A DNA stretch of 64,000 nt from Chamaea fasciata. Taxonomy: Eukaryota; Chordata; Aves; Passeriformes; Sylviidae. The notes below the pieces were generated by a model, which was given only the letters and a program-made list of their open reading frames with translations, searched no databases and was not told the DNA's origin. The stretch spans positions 19,207,740 through 19,271,739 of the forward strand of contig JARCOQ010000012.1 in NCBI GenBank assembly GCA_029207755.1, read 5' to 3'. Made by a program: the position numbers and the translations under genes. Below are positions 48,721 to 62,499 of the stretch, in pieces (within the stretch, counting starts at the first letter, position 1; every line of letters begins with the position of its first letter).

Positions 48721-50449
48721 CTGCTGGCACACGGACAATAGATATGCAATAAATAAACAGTATATATTGAGGGGAATATATATATTCATAGATAATCTTA
48801 AATATATATGTAAAGGGGGATAGAGATTTGTAGATATATATGTATTTACGTAGGTACCCATGTATGTTTTTGTATAAGGTATACAAGTTATTGCACCATA
48901 TTTATTGTGTAAGTATATAGTTTATAAATATATAAATATGTATATTCTTTGTATTTGTATTATGTATCTCTAGTTGTATCTCTCTGTCTGTATATGAATA
49001 TATAAAAGGGGATGTGCTGAAAAGATGGAGCCAGGCTCTGCTCCAGGCCCAGCAATGGCCCCAGAGCCACGGGCAGGGCTGAGCCCCGGAGCTGCCCCTG
49101 CACAGGAGGCACAGCTCGTGCCCTGGGCAGTGCCCAGCCCTGAGCAGGTTGTGCCCAGAGGCTGTGCAGGCTCCTCCCTGGGGACACTGCAGAGCCCTGT
49201 GCACACACTGCTGTGCCCTGTGCTCTGGGATGGCCCTGCTGGAGCAGGGAGGTGGCACCAGAGGAGCCCCTGTAGGCTCCTCCAGGCTGATCCATTCCTG
49301 GATTCTGTGAAAGGACAGAAAAGATCCGAGTTACCAGAAGGGTAATGGCAGCGGAGTTAGGGGTGTCTCTCTGCACTGTGGCTGTTAAGTTTCCACATGG
49401 ATAGCTGTGAGCGAAGGGCTCAGCAGCGGTGATACCACTGTGCTGTCCTGTCCTGTGCTGTCCCCTCCATAGCTTTGTGCAGCTCAGAGTGTAGACTCCT
49501 GGGCTTCTCACTACAGGAAAGACAGGGAGCCACTGGAGAGGGTCCTATGGAGGGCAAGGAGAAGGTTTGGGGTCTGGAGCATCTCTGGTGAGGAGAGACT
49601 GGGAGCTGGACCTGGTTAGCCCGGAGAAGAGAAGACTGAGAGGGACTCATAGCACAAAAGTGGGTGTAAGAGGGTAGTGCCAGACTGTTTTGGGTGGTGC
49701 CCAGCAGCAGGACAAGGAGCAATGGCCATGAACTAAAACACACAAAGTTTCATCTCAACATGAGGAAGAACTTGTTTTCCTGGAGGGGACAGAGCCCTGG
49801 AGCAGATGCCCAGGGAAGCTGTGGAGTCTCCCTCTCTGGGGCATTCCAGACCTACCTGGACACACTCCTGTGTCACCTGCTCCAGGTGACCCTGCCTGGG
49901 CAGGGCTTGGACTGGGTGACCTCCAGAGGTCCCTTCAACCCTAAAAACTCTGTGCGTCACCACCCCAGTGAAATCAGCAGAATGTGTGACCTGGGACTGT
50001 CCCAGCCTGGTTTCAGCCTCAGTGCTGTTTTCTAGGGATCAGACTCAGCAAGACTGATTTCTGTCTCCTGTGTGTTTCAGTGTCTTGTATGAGAAATTTT
50101 TTTAAATATATATATATATATAAAAAACTCAATTATTATAATAAAAGTTAGGGGGGGGAAAGACTGTTTGGCGTTAGGACAAAATTTGGGCAAGGATTGT
50201 TTTAACCCATGCTGGTTTTTAAAAAGTTAAAGTATGTTCCAAGAGAAAGAGGTGTGTGCATGCATATGGTGTAAAGTTGGAGTAAATGAGATGTCAGGGA
50301 AACTGGGTTGTTCTTTGGAAAGTCTCAGAGTCTTCACACTAAGTTTCCTTAAGGATGCTTATTTTGGTTAGTGCTGTTCAGGTCCACAGCAGTGAATGGA
50401 CAGTAGCACGCCAGCCCTCCATTTGTCTTTTTTTTTTTTTTTTTTTTTT

Positions 50450-50505
<56 letters not shown>

Positions 50506-53500
50506 ACTTGTTTAAATTGGCTTTGCAATCTGAAATTAAATAACTTCCTTATGTTTTGGTTTCCCTCCCAATACAGACTGTGGGGTGACCATGGCCAAGA
50601 AGCACTGGAATCTGCCCATGTTTGTGTGATAAATGCAACAGCAACAGGAACTGAAATACTCAAAAACTTGGTGCTTCCAGGTCAGTAGATATTTCTTCTG
50701 TCTGTTCTTTGTACTGTATCTGATAACTTGATGATGCCAAGTTATTTATAGGAGGTTTTTGTCCCCCAAAGGTATTGGTTCGTTTACAATTGTCGATGGG
50801 AATCGAGTCTCTGGAGAAGATGTTGGAAATAAGTAGGTTTTTTACTGATTTCAGTAACAAATTGACAAGTGACAGAGTTTCATAGGTAGTTCCCTCTCTA
50901 TATTTGCTAAGAAGTCCTGTAAAATTCTTCTAAAATCTTCTCTGTGTTTCTCCAAGTCTTCTGTGGGTTTGGAGGTTGGTGACAGCGTGCATGGTCATTT
51001 TGATATTTGCTGCTAAATTATTTTACTTGCTGGGTTTGGACCTTACAGGTTCGTTTGCTTCACACATCAAGTTTGTAAGGACAATGCTCTACTCAATATA
51101 AAAATATTGAAAATAAGCTTGTTTGGCGTTGTCTTGAGCTATGACAGTGCTTGTGTTTCAGCGTAGTTCAGTATATTTTCCCTAATTCTGGTGATGCAGA
51201 TGACTTAATTTTGATTAGTCACTGCAACTGTGACAGCTAGACATCTATGAGCTTTCATAGCTTTGAAAGGCTCTGTGCAGCTGGGAAAAGGGTAAGGAAC
51301 TGTTTGCAAATCCTGTGAAAATGATTTCCCTACTTACTCTTGATCAAGGTCTGCTATGGTGCACATAGATACCTACAGGGGTTATGTGAGGGGGAAGGAG
51401 ATTACATTATATGAGGAAATCAGTGCTAGTGCGTCTTTCATTAACCTGGTGAGAAAGAATATCATGATCCTGTCTTCTAGAGGAGTTTGGCATGTTTTAT
51501 ATTTCATATTTATGGCTTGGGAATTGAAAAGCTTTCTTAAGAAACTGTTTCTGAGGAGTATATGACATTAGGAAAAAGCAGATTTAAGGGGTAATGTGGT
51601 TAGTTGTGTATGAGAGCAGCATATTCTGCAGAGCAAAATCTAACTTCAGTGCTGTTTTTCTTCAGAATAAAAGTTCACATGTAATTCTCTTCTGTCTCCT
51701 TTTCAGTTTCTTTCTACAAAAAAGCCATATTGGTCAGGTAAGGAGATTATAAATGTTAGTTTAGGTGTATTGAAAGCATGGAAATGTTGAGTATTTAAAT
51801 GTGATATTATGAATAATGCTAAAAGCATATGTGCATAGGTTAAAGTCTGTTTATTCTTTAACAGAATTCCTCATGTTTACTTTTTAGTTGCTCATCAGTG
51901 AGAACATAGACTCAATTGTGACTAGATTGAATAGAAAAAATGAAGAGCTTATAGTTAAAACCTATGGAAGGACAAGGTAGAAGACCATTGTGGTTGAAGG
52001 AGTAAAGCTAAGAGTAGAGAGGTGAATGGGAAAAAATATCACAAAAACAGAGAGTACAAGAGGCACAGTTAACTCCTGGAAATTCTGTAATGAAACTGGA
52101 AATTAGGAAATAGCTGTCTCAAAATTTGTCTTTTTAAAATGGTATTACAGAAAATGCTCTCAAAGTAAGTGCCTGCTATTATGGGATGCATTTTTGCCTC
52201 AGATGCACAAGGCTTGGAATAAGGAGCCTTAGCTTATAATGAGCTGTGTTGTGGGGTGTTTTCTGTGGTTGTTTTGTTGTTGTTGCTTGGTTTGGCATTG
52301 TGAGCGCGTGGCATTAGGTAGTACTGATACGCTTTATAAACTACATTTCATTTTGATTGCTCTGAAACAGAATCGTGCCCAGAGTGCCATGGAGCTCTTG
52401 CAGGAATTGAACAGTGATGTTTCTGGAAGCTTTGTTGAAGAGGTTTGTCTTCCTAAATTAGTCTTATGTGTTATATACAGTGTGATAAAAATGTAAATAA
52501 CAGCTCTGTGTTGCTTTCTGAAGTTGCAGTTTAAATAGATTCAGGATAAAGCAGCATTTAAGGAAGATGATCATAAGTTAAATCATTTGTATGTATTTCA
52601 AACAAAAAATCACTTTATGTATTTCAAGTGCTATTTAATAACTCCATCTTAATTTTATAACTTTCAGTTAACACTTTATATTCAGCAGATTTGCTCTGTG
52701 CTCAGAAATTTTCAGTGTCCCCTGACATACATGTTTTTCCCATTTAGAGTCCAGAAAAGCTTTTGGACAATGACCCTTCCTTTTTTAACCGGTTTAACTT
52801 AGTGGTTGCAACACAACTACCAGAGAGGTAAGAATTACCTGTTTTCATTCAGTTGTAAAAGCAGGCTTTTATATATATATATATATGTGTGTGTGTGTAT
52901 GCGTGTGTTTGTGCATTTATGCACAAGCATTTCCTTGCAGAAAAACTTAAGCAGAACAGAACTCTGTCATTGTGAAGGAAAATTACAGCCAGTGATGGCA
53001 TTTTCTACAGACCTTTTTGTATCTCTGATGGGAACTGCGTCTGCTGGAAGTTGACACATGCATCTGATTCTTTATTTCTGTCTCTTAGAACTCATTAAAG
53101 CTTTTTATTTGATACTTGGAGCATTGGGGAGGGTGGAATAAGACATAAGTAAGATAATGGATGAATAGTTTTCCAACTCACTGTAAATTCCTGTATAAAA
53201 TTAATCACCTTATGTGCTTAGGATCATGATGATATTAGAGAAGTTTTCTGAGAGAACTCTTTCACAAGTAACTGGTGTAGGAGTTAACTTTATAGTTAAC
53301 TGTTGTCTTCTGTAGATCTGAAAGAAGCATGTTTTTCCTCACAGTACATTGCTGCGCCTGGCTGAAGTTCTCTGGAATTCCAACATTCCTCTGCTGGTCT
53401 GCAGGACTTATGGACTGGTTGGTTACATGAGAGTAGTGATTAAAGAACATACAGGTTAGAGAGTTTGCTGAGATAAAGACCTCTCTGAAAGGTTTAAAGC

Positions 53501-54612
53501 TTCAATAACTTATGTCACTTTGGGGTTTTTTGTTTGTCTTTTTTTCATCTTGTGATATATTTAGTATTTGTTAAGTCTTAGGTAGTTTGCATTCTTTGAG
53601 GAATGCATGGGGATTATGGACTGCAAGAAATAGTAAAATTGGGGATTATCCTGACATTATGGGTGACTTACACAGAACAGTCACTTTGAGAATCAAGCAG
53701 TGAAAGGAGCAGGTGATCCTGTATCCTTTTGAAGGCCAGACATAAAACTGGGAAATGCATTGTGTCATTTTTTCACAGTTGTTGAATCTCACCCTGACAA
53801 TATGTTAGAAGATCTGAGACTGGACAAACCATTTCCAGAACTGACAGAACACGTTCAGGATTATGACTTGGAGCATATGGACAAAAAGGTTGGTATGTGG
53901 TTTGCTCTGTGCTCCCCAGCACAGATGCAGACACAGCACAGGGATTCTGTGAAAATGGCTCCTGGCAGATGACTCTGGTGCCAAGTCTCATCTGGACAGA
54001 ACCAACCCTAGAATCAGTCATGAGGGGCTATTTTTGCCTCTGCCCCAAATGTTCCAGTCTATTTAAATCTTAAGCAGGTGGTGGTCTTGGGAAGCAGGGA
54101 GTATTCTTGGACAACTTGATCTTTTGTTAGATTGAATACCCCCTCACACCCTCCTTTGTTTTTTAATTTTTATGGTTAGCTACTGCTGCAGGGCTTTACA
54201 CTGTGGGTGTTTGTGCATAGCATAAGTTCCACTTCAGAAAAACATTGGAGAACTTGGCTCACCCTTTTTAAAATAAAGTAATAATTGATAATTTCTTTCA
54301 TAGTAGTTAAAGAACATTGTGGCTGAATGAAAACCTGGAACATGTCCTGTGTCTTTAGAGTAGTGGAAGGGTTATTTGGAGTTTACATTGAAAATAGGTT
54401 TTTAATTTTAATTTGTTTCCTGTTTTTTGTCTTTTCTCAACCTGACAAAGATTTCTCCACTGTTCAATTACAGGACCACAGCCACACTCCATGGATTGTG
54501 ATTGTAGCCAAGTATATCTTAAAATGGTTCAATGAGGTATGTTGCAGAACTGTATTATTACTATTGGTCTGTCTTTTCTGAAGCAGTTAATTATTTTGCC
54601 AGTGTGTAAAAA

Positions 54613-54644
<32 letters not shown>

Positions 54645-57600
54645 GCAACAAAAAAAACACCAAAAAAAGAGAATGGAATCATTAAAAAAATTACTAATTG
54701 AAATACAAGTGAATGTGTGAGCAATGACAGACTTCTGGAGTTCGGCAGTCTGAACACAGTGAACTTAGCAGTAGGTATTTTAAAGACAAAAATCTCTTTG
54801 TGTTTTTTAAATTTAGAAAAGTGACCAGTTGCCTAAGAGTTACAAAGAGAAAGAAGCCTTCAAAGAACTGATTCGGCAAGGTAATCCATGTCCCAGGGGT
54901 CCCTTATTCCTGCTGGCAGAAACAGATACAAGGTGGTATCAGAAAAGTAATCCCAAGTTCTCTCGGGTTTAATTTATGAAAGATCTGCTGGTATATGGCT
55001 CTGTGATTCTTCTGCTAAATTATTGCTTTGTACAGGTGGACCTTAAGATGCCAAACTTGCTTACAGTTGTTTGTTGTCAATATTTTATCCTGTCTAAGAT
55101 CCAGAGTGAGTTTTGATTTGGGTGGGAGCAAAGGCCTTAAAAGAAAATTCTGTTAAAAATGTGATAAAGAGGAAATCAAATGGCTTTTGACACTGGAATT
55201 GTTATTCTGCAAATGTTTGGTGTGTCCATTGACCCATCAGACACTTGGTAATCATTCACCTCTGCATGGCCAGGTTCTGTAGCACTGACTGCACTGTAAC
55301 CAGTGTGTGTGAGTGACTTCATTTGTGCGGGGGTTTTTAGTCTAGTACCTTTTCAGGGTGCTAAAATTCATGTGGCATTTTTATGATTTGTATTCATTGT
55401 CTTAAATAATTGTAGAAAAACAACATTGACTGAATTTTTGGTATTTCCTCACTTGAAAGTGGCCCGTTTGCAAATTTGGAGTGGTCCTTATCCCCAGGCT
55501 GTGATAGGGAGCAGATCTGATCCATAGTAGTTACCTTTGGTTATGTCAGATTTCTAGTGGAGGCCCTTCTTGGGCTGGCTTGCTCTGTGGATGCATAAGT
55601 GTTTGCCAAATTTGATCCAAAAAACCCCAGCAAAACGTGACTGGCATGGGAAGGAGAGTTGAATTGTTAATTTAGTGCTCATGAAACTTCATTATCTCCT
55701 CCTTACATAAATAAACTGGTGCTAAGTAACTTCTGCTTGACATCACAGGAAAATGAATAATTTGCAGAATTTACATGAAGTTTGCTTTATAATTACATCT
55801 GATCTTTTTTCTTGTAGTTTTTTTTTCATTTTTTTTCTGGTAGCTGTTATGCCACGAATACATCCAAAGCTAGTCTGTTCTGTTGGTAAGACATAAATGA
55901 TGAGATGTAATTCAAACAGTTATGCATTTTAATTTTTTTTTTCAATAAGGTATCTTAAAGAATGAAAATGGGACCCCAGAAGATGAGGAAAACTTTGAAG
56001 AAGCTATAAAAAATGTGAACACAGCATTAAATCGTACAGAGGTAAAATAAACATTTCTGTGATAAAATTGAAGCAATTTCAACTGCCTCATTTTCTCATA
56101 ATGTATTATTCAGTTTTAGGACAGAAATTCCATTTGTAACATTTGTATTTAGCTAAAACAGGATTAGTACAATGTTAGAACTGAAATTGTGTAGTTAAAT
56201 AGACCTAGACTAGCTGGCAGTGCAGTTTATGGAAATTCTCTTACTCCCTTGCTCTTGCAAGAAATCTGCATTTCCCTCCTGCAGACTTCAATTCAAGTCT
56301 AGAATGAGTCAGCAACCAGAGTGCATCAGTGAGTTCTTGTCTGACTTCTACAGTTCAGTCTTTAAAAAACTCTGTGAAGTGCTGAGTACAATTGCAAGGA
56401 TGTAGCAGTGGGAGGTGTGGCTGATGCTGATTTAAATACACTGCTGGGAGAGAGACTGAGCACTTACTGAGATTGTGCTGAATTGAAGCCAGAGGCTGTT
56501 ATCGTTACTCTCTGTAGAAGTGAAGGGCTGGATGGGACTCCTGATACAATAAATTCACATCTTTCCTTTTGAAGAAACTGACTACAAAATTTCCTTCATA
56601 AACTGGTCAAGCTTAAAAGCATTAGAAGTGATGTTTTCATTGTTTCTTAAATAATCCTGACCTAGTAACTCGTGGTTTAAAACTGAGCTCTGATTTCTTT
56701 AGTTTCTCATCTGGGATAAACTGCGAAGGCTCTATGGGGCAAAAGCACATCCTGTGATTCTTCCTAGATTATGTTCTCTTGTTCTGAACTGTGCATCCTG
56801 GCTTGGATGGTCAAGTGAAATCTCCTCAGAATGCAGCAGGTGAAACTTAGTGCTGTCATCCAAGCCACTACAAGACATGGCCCAGGATATTAATATTTTT
56901 TTGAGTTTATGTGCCAGACTCACCTGCAGCAGTTAAGGATTCTGAGTAAAACACTGACTTTTGTAGCCCCTCTCCCCTTCCCCAGCCTTTCAGCTGCTCT
57001 GCCCCAGCAGGCAGGGCAGGCAGTTGGGACTGTTCCTGCTGCAGTTTTCTAAATTTTCTCCCTCAGAGATGGAAGTCAGGTGAGATGTTGTTTGTGACAT
57101 GGATCTTGCTCAGAAGCATTGCCTTGCTCTTGTGTAGGGCTGCTGTTTGAAATGTGTCTGAGCAGCAATGACTATGTGGGACTCAGAGGAGATTTGCCAT
57201 GAAACTCTGAGGTCACTTGGAGTTGGCTCACCTATGTAGTGAGTGTTGAGATAATTCAAGAAATCAAAAGGAATTACAAACCCAATTTATTTATTTTCAT
57301 AGATTCCAAGAGGCATTGAAGAGCTTTTTAATGATGATTGCTGCCTAAAACTCACAGAGCAGGTATGAGTAGTTAAGGGCAAGACTTAAATGTACAAAAA
57401 GCATTGTAAATAACACCTGTGTACATGACTGTCTCTTGTGCATTTGTAGTCATCTTCCTTCTGGATTTTGGTTCGAGCTTTAAAGGAATTTGTGGCCAGT
57501 GAAGGGCAAGGAAGCTTGCCCGTCCGGGGCACCATTCCTGATATGATGGCAGACTCCAGTAAATTCATCAAATTGCAAAATGTGTAAGTAGGCAACTCCT

Positions 57601-60600
57601 TGAGGGAGCTCGCTTCCATTCATGTGGCTTGTATTTTGTCTTTATAATGTAAAACAAACCAACAAACAAAAAGATAGCCTTCAATGTGGAGTTGATGGCT
57701 TTCTCCTGTAATTATTTACTTCTTCATCATGACCAGATACCGTGAAAAGGCAAAGAAGGATATTGCTGCTGTGGGGAACCATGCTGCTAAATTGTTACAG
57801 TCCCTGGGCAAGGTGAGTCCCATAAGCAAACCTGTGGCCATTCTTCTAATGGAGATAAAGACTTCTCTGAAAGGTTTAAAGCTTCAATAACTTATGTCAC
57901 TTTGCGGCTTCTTGTTTGTCTTTTTTCATCTTGTAATATATTTAGTATTTGTTAAGTCTTAGGTAGTTTGCATTCTTTGAGGAATGCATGGGGATTATGA
58001 ACTGCAGGAAATGGTAAAATTGGGGATTATCCTGACATTATGGGTGACTTGCACAGAACGCTTACTTTGAGAATCAAGCAGTGAAAGGAGCAGGTGATCC
58101 TGTATTGGAATGACGGATCTGTGAAGTACCTGCTTTATTTATCAATTTGGTTTGATCACATAAAAGTAAAATGTGTACAGGGATATACTATTCACAATTT
58201 AAGACACTTTTTTTGCTACATTAGTACCTAGTTTTTTCATTATTAATAAATATATTAATATATGTGTGAAAGCAGGAATTCTCAGGCCAATGTGTGTACT
58301 GGAATGAGTATATTCTCTCTTTTAGGCACCTGAGTCTATTTCAGAGAGAGAACTGAAATTGTTCTGTGAGTATGCTTGGATTCTCTTCTGGGTTTATTCA
58401 AATGATCAAATAATGAAAAACTTGAATGATCATGTAGTTATTAAGCAGTAAGTCAATATTTGAATTTTTCAAATACTAAGTGGTTTGCATCCCTCATTTT
58501 CAGGAGAAGTAGCAGATGTTCAGCATCTCTCAGGAGTGAGTCTGTAAAGCTTGGCTTTAAAATGATGTATTTTTTCACTCCAAATCAGAGGGAGCAGCTG
58601 CCCTGAGCAGCCTGTACCTGAGCACTCTTGCCCATGCTGGGGTCCTGGTTTCCGTGTGGGCTCTGCAGACTTGAGGTAGTCTGAAAAGCTGTAACCCACT
58701 TGATGGCCCTTCAGGCTCTGTCTGTCCTGGATGTGTGCACATGTCCAGCAGCAGCCTGGCTGAGGCTCCTCACAGCTGGAAAGCTCCCCTGTAAGCACAG
58801 AGCCAAGGGTGTGCTGCCCTGCACTGGTAAAGCATTTGGGAACCTCCCAGTTGCTTCTTCAGTGCTGAGTTGTAGCTGCACCCTGGATTGGTTCATGGCA
58901 ATGATACTGGAAAGGGACCTTTTCCAGCTCATGGCTGTGCTGTTAAAATATTAATTGAGAACATATGAGGCCGTGTTAGATGTAGTGAAAGATGGAAAGA
59001 ACCATGTTGATTTGCAGCCTGGAAGAGGGAAACGTGGTGGGGCTGTGACTGATGAGTTGCTGTGGTGTATGTTACATTAACCTGGCAGATACATGGAGAT
59101 TCCACATGAGCTCAAAGCATTTCCCTAAAACTCCTGACCATAGACCTTAATGTAGCTGCACAGGTTTGTATTGCTGAGAAGAAGCAGGGAGGTGTTGGAT
59201 GCCATGCTGTTCAGTTGTAGCCTTTCCCATGTCCTGTGGCAGTGGGCCAGAGCTGCAGGGCGTGGTGGCACTGATGGGTCACTGTCCTTGTTGTCCCTGT
59301 GCCAGGCAGCAATGCCGCCTTCCTGCGTCTGGTGCGCTGCCGGTCCCTGGCTGAGGAGCACAGCCCCAACTCCTGCAGCAAGGATGAAATCAGTAAGTAC
59401 TGCTGCTGGCCACAAACCTCACTGCATTTCCAGCTTGGAATGGTTTGGTGAGGGAAAGGATATGTAAGCTACATGTTCTGTTGCATTATGCAGTTTTATC
59501 ATTTGGAATGTCACAATGCCTTCAGTGAATTTAAATAATTTCTTGCTTTAAGGCATATGTGTCTCAGCTACAAGTATGGAGTTTTTAGGTCTAGAGTGTT
59601 GAATTCAATTTGATTTTGAAATTTCAAAAATGACCTTACAGATTGATGCACATTTTCAGCTTTTGTTTTCTTGTGGATTTTACTTGTAAGTCCTCTGTAA
59701 ATAAAACACTGTTTTCTTCTCTTTTCTGTACCTCAGTTATTTCTGACAGAGCTGAAAAAGTGCTTTTAACCCGACCAAATGAAAATAATTATCTTGACCT
59801 CTTTAAGCTTATCTCTTTAGGATGTGAACTAAAAATCTAGTTACTTAATATTGCTTTTGGGTTTTATATTGCCTTTTTTTTTTGAGCCTGCATAGATTAA
59901 AAAAAATGGAAATACTTTTTTATTGAAGTTTGTTGAAATTAAGCTTAAACTTAAATTAAGCTTAAATTAACCTTAATTCCTCCAAATGTTTTGAACAAAA
60001 TATGTATATATTTTGTGTATATATACATCTTGTCATATTTATGATTTCAGTGAAAGCTCCTTGAATTAGTTGGTAATGTGCAGTGGGATGTAAGTAGCAG
60101 TTAACATTTACAAATACTACTGAGCTGTATGGTAAGGGATTTAAGACCTGTTCTAGAATTGCACTCATTACAGATAATACTTAAGGCATGTGTTTTAAAT
60201 CCTAAAATTGTAACTACAGAATACCCACTTGAATTAAAGCAGCTGCCAGAATCAACATGTGGGTTTCTTCACTGAATAGTTTATATTAAATACATATAAT
60301 ATGGTTTTGTCATAAACTTTGGAGGCAAAATTTGGTATCTGACAGTTGTTTGGTTAAGATTCTGTCACAAGTTGTATTCATTAAGGTTTCTTTCTACTGC
60401 AGATTTTACCATTTGTTTTCAGGGAATTCAAAACCTTGCTTTTTCCATTCCCTCTGCACCAGCTAACCAGCTCTCCTCCTGTTTTCAGTTTCCCATATGG
60501 ATAACCCAGACAGTGAAATAGTGCTGTACCTGATGCTGAGGGCTGTCGATAGATTTTACAAGCAGCATGGCAGATACCCAGGTATGTTAATACCAGTTAT

Positions 60601-62340
60601 TTCACATCATGAAAAGAAATATAAAGATACAATAGTTACTGTAGTTCAAGTTATAAACTGCAAATACATTAATTGTGGTTTTGTTTCCATAACAATACAG
60701 CTTTAGGAATGTGAAAAATAAAATGAGAATTTTTTCTCTTTGGGAACTTAAGGAATTTATCTGAATTAGTACCATTAATGGGTTGTGTGGATTATGAATC
60801 AGTTCAGCTATGCAGTAATTTGTTTATCATGAGAAGCATCAACAGAATATTCAATTATTATTAGTCTAGTACTAATAACACGTTAATTGGCTTAGAAACT
60901 TCATAGGAAAACAAAATACTTAGGCTGCCATGTAAACCCGTTAGCTTTGACTGTGGTGTTACAGTGGTGTGATGAAAGAGTTGGTGTATTTTCCAGGTGT
61001 CTACAACTACCAGGTGGAAGAGGATATTGGAAAGCTAAAATCATGCCTGACTGGTTTCCTCCAAGAACACGGGCTGTCTGTAGTGGTGAAGGATGACTAT
61101 GTGCACGAGTTGTAAGTGCTGTGTGTGAGGTGTGGCTGTGCTGGTGAAGCTGCCGGGCCCTCTGTGACTGTTCTTTTCCCGCGCAGTTGTCGCTATGGAG
61201 CTGCGGAGCCTCACGCTGTTGCTGCCTTCATGGGAGGTAAGGGAGAGCCTGCCAGGGCCACAGCAGCAGCAGCCTGCTCAGCCTTGTAACTCTGGACTCT
61301 CAGAGCAAAGGCTGCCATCACAGGCTGCAGTCACAGATGGCATTAGGGCACAATCCTCCCCTCCGTTCTCCAGATGTGACCTCTTACAGTACACAGAGAC
61401 TGAGTGGGTGCAGCAAGGGTTATAATCGGTAAAATAAATGAACATCAGAAACAATCTCAGCACATCAACTCTTCAAGCTTAAAAATGTGTTTACAAATGA
61501 AATGCTGGAAAGAGGCTTAATTTTTTAAAGGAAAGTGATAGTTATTGTAACTTTTAAATTAGTACACTACACATCTTCTTTTAACATATTACACTTAGGA
61601 TTTAATATCTATGAAATATAAGTAGCCTTGGTTTCTTACCTTCATTCAGCCTGCAGATATGTTCTAATGCATGCTCAAATTGATAGTTAACTTACCTTCT
61701 TTATTTGGCTTCATGCAGTGCTGAACATAATTATGTATTATATATTCTGCATATGTAGGAATTTTTTTTCCTGATTAAGCAAAATCTGGTATGTATCATT
61801 CTTCAGAAAAATACATAAAGGTAATTTCTAAAGAAATTACAGACTGTTTCCTACTACAGGAAAACTTAAAGGAATCACACTGAAATAACCCTTCAATTTA
61901 TCTTGCAGTTAAGTTTTACATGATTTTTTTTTTTTTTTTAATTCAGCTTCTCAGTTCCGAGAGATCACAACTTGCATGGGTCTGTCCACTCACCCATTTT
62001 TACTCTGTATGTACATGGAGAGAAAGTTTTGCAAAGCTGACTTTTGAAGTAGCAGCTTTCTGATCTTCTTTTACAGTGGGAAGAACTGAAAGGCATTTTT
62101 GTCTCCTAGGAGATTTATCAGGCACTTCTGACATAATTCCAGTGTAGGGACTTCTAGATAAATAACATTATTTTACTGCTGTTTAAATATGACCTGCTAA
62201 CTTCCTTCTGTTTTTTCTTCTCTTTTTCAGGAGCTGCTGCACAGGAAGTTATCAAAGTCATTACAGGGCAGTTTGTAATTTTTAATAACACCTTTATTTA
62301 CAGTGGAATGTCACAGACTTCAGCAACTTTCCAGCTGTAG
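48461..62340 (+). CDS. NAE1: NEDD8-activating enzyme E1 regulatory subunit (20 coding exons)
   Basis: Also called APPBP1. It pairs with UBA3 to adenylate NEDD8 and pass it to UBE2M/UBE2F for cullin neddylation. Coding exons: 48461-48516, 50577-50680, 50772-50832, 51707-51737, 52371-52442, 52748-52827, 53345-53454, 53779-53888, 54474-54536, 54817-54880, 55950-56041, 57303-57362, 57450-57583, 57737-57812, 58326-58365, 59306-59392, 60489-60581, 60997-61111, 61187-61236, 62231-62340. They join in frame into 535 codons plus stop (human 534; the N-terminus [19 protein letters not shown] is one residue longer). The ThiF-like half begins [15 protein letters not shown] and includes [13 protein letters not shown]. 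This subunit carries no E1 catalytic cysteine of its own. The C-terminus ([19 protein letters not shown] in human) reads the same here except for Phe in place of one Tyr. Donors of introns 1, 5, 7 and 8 are weak. Confidence 0.97.
48551..48626 (+). repeat. (GCGGGCA)n minisatellite just inside NAE1 intron 1
   Basis: About eight GCGGGCA units flanked by GCGGGGA variants, starting 34 bases after the exon 1 donor. G3 runs separated by four bases fit the classical G-quadruplex pattern on the non-template strand. Confidence 0.9.
48745..48990 (+). repeat. AT-rich low-complexity tract in NAE1 intron 1
   Basis: Interleaved TATATA, GTATA and ATAAATA runs directly after the CpG island. No coding signal. 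Confidence 0.75.
49496..49965 (+). mobile_element. CR1 LINE 3' end in NAE1 intron 1
   Basis: A good match to the chicken-type CR1 3' end: GGGCTTCTCACTACAGGAAA, the block around TGGAGTCTCCCTCTCTGG, ACCTACCTGGACACACTCCT, and CTCCAGAGGTCCCTTCAACC before a short tail. It is in the same orientation as NAE1 and is 5'-truncated. Confidence 0.88.
50428..50505 (+). repeat. Poly(T) plus (GTT)18 microsatellite before NAE1 exon 2
   Basis: Twenty-four T followed by 18 perfect GTT units (50,452-50,505), ending about 70 bases before the exon 2 acceptor. Read on the other strand it is an A-run with AAC repeats, a form often grown from a retroposon poly(A) tail, but no body is visible. Confidence 0.92.
52869..52910 (+). 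repeat. Compound (TA)n(TG)n microsatellite in NAE1 intron 6
   Basis: About nine TA units followed by TG units with interruptions. Confidence 0.9.
53470..53724 (+). repeat. Intronic duplication, copy A (NAE1 intron 7)
   Basis: This ~255-bp segment starts 16 bases after exon 7 and recurs in the same orientation in intron 14 (57,852-58,105). The two differ by about a dozen substitutions and a one-base indel. It does not match CR1 or LTR sequence that I recognise and does not include an exon. Confidence 0.92.
54608..54670 (+). repeat. (AAC)n microsatellite with A-rich ends in NAE1 intron 9
   Basis: About a dozen AAC units, one AGC interruption, then A-rich sequence. It lies about 150 bases before the exon 10 acceptor. 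Confidence 0.9.
57852..58105 (+). repeat. Intronic duplication, copy B (NAE1 intron 14)
   Basis: Second copy of the segment at 53,470-53,724, starting 39 bases after exon 14. Same orientation, about 95% identical by eye. Sequence outside these limits does not match copy A. Confidence 0.92.
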
Positions 62341-62462
62341 GATAAGCTCTTGCTTTCAATGTCTCCAGGCACTGCTGCTGCTGTATTTACAGTATTTACA
62401 GTTTTGTAAATACTGCAGTGTTCTGCCACTGACTGGACTGTTCTGTTCTGTATTACCGGCTA

Positions 62463-62468
62463 ATTAAA
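62463..62468 (+). terminator. NAE1: NAE1 poly(A) signal (ATTAAA)
   Basis: ATTAAA lies 123 bases after the stop codon and is followed 20-45 bases later by a T-rich/GT-rich stretch (TTCTTCTTGTTGTTATTTCC), as expected downstream of a cleavage site. No AATAAA occurs between the stop codon and this site. Confidence 0.7.
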
Positions 62469-62499
62469 GTTTCTTTATTTGTAATTATCTTCTTCTTGT

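Noticed and set aside
48180..48752. 190-codon plus-strand open frame overlapping the NAE1 start
   Set aside because: It is in a different frame from NAE1 and runs through the GCGGGCA repeat; GC bias explains it.
50349..50663. Open frame with poly-Thr and poly-Lys
   Set aside because: It is a translation of the T/GTT microsatellite in NAE1 intron 1.
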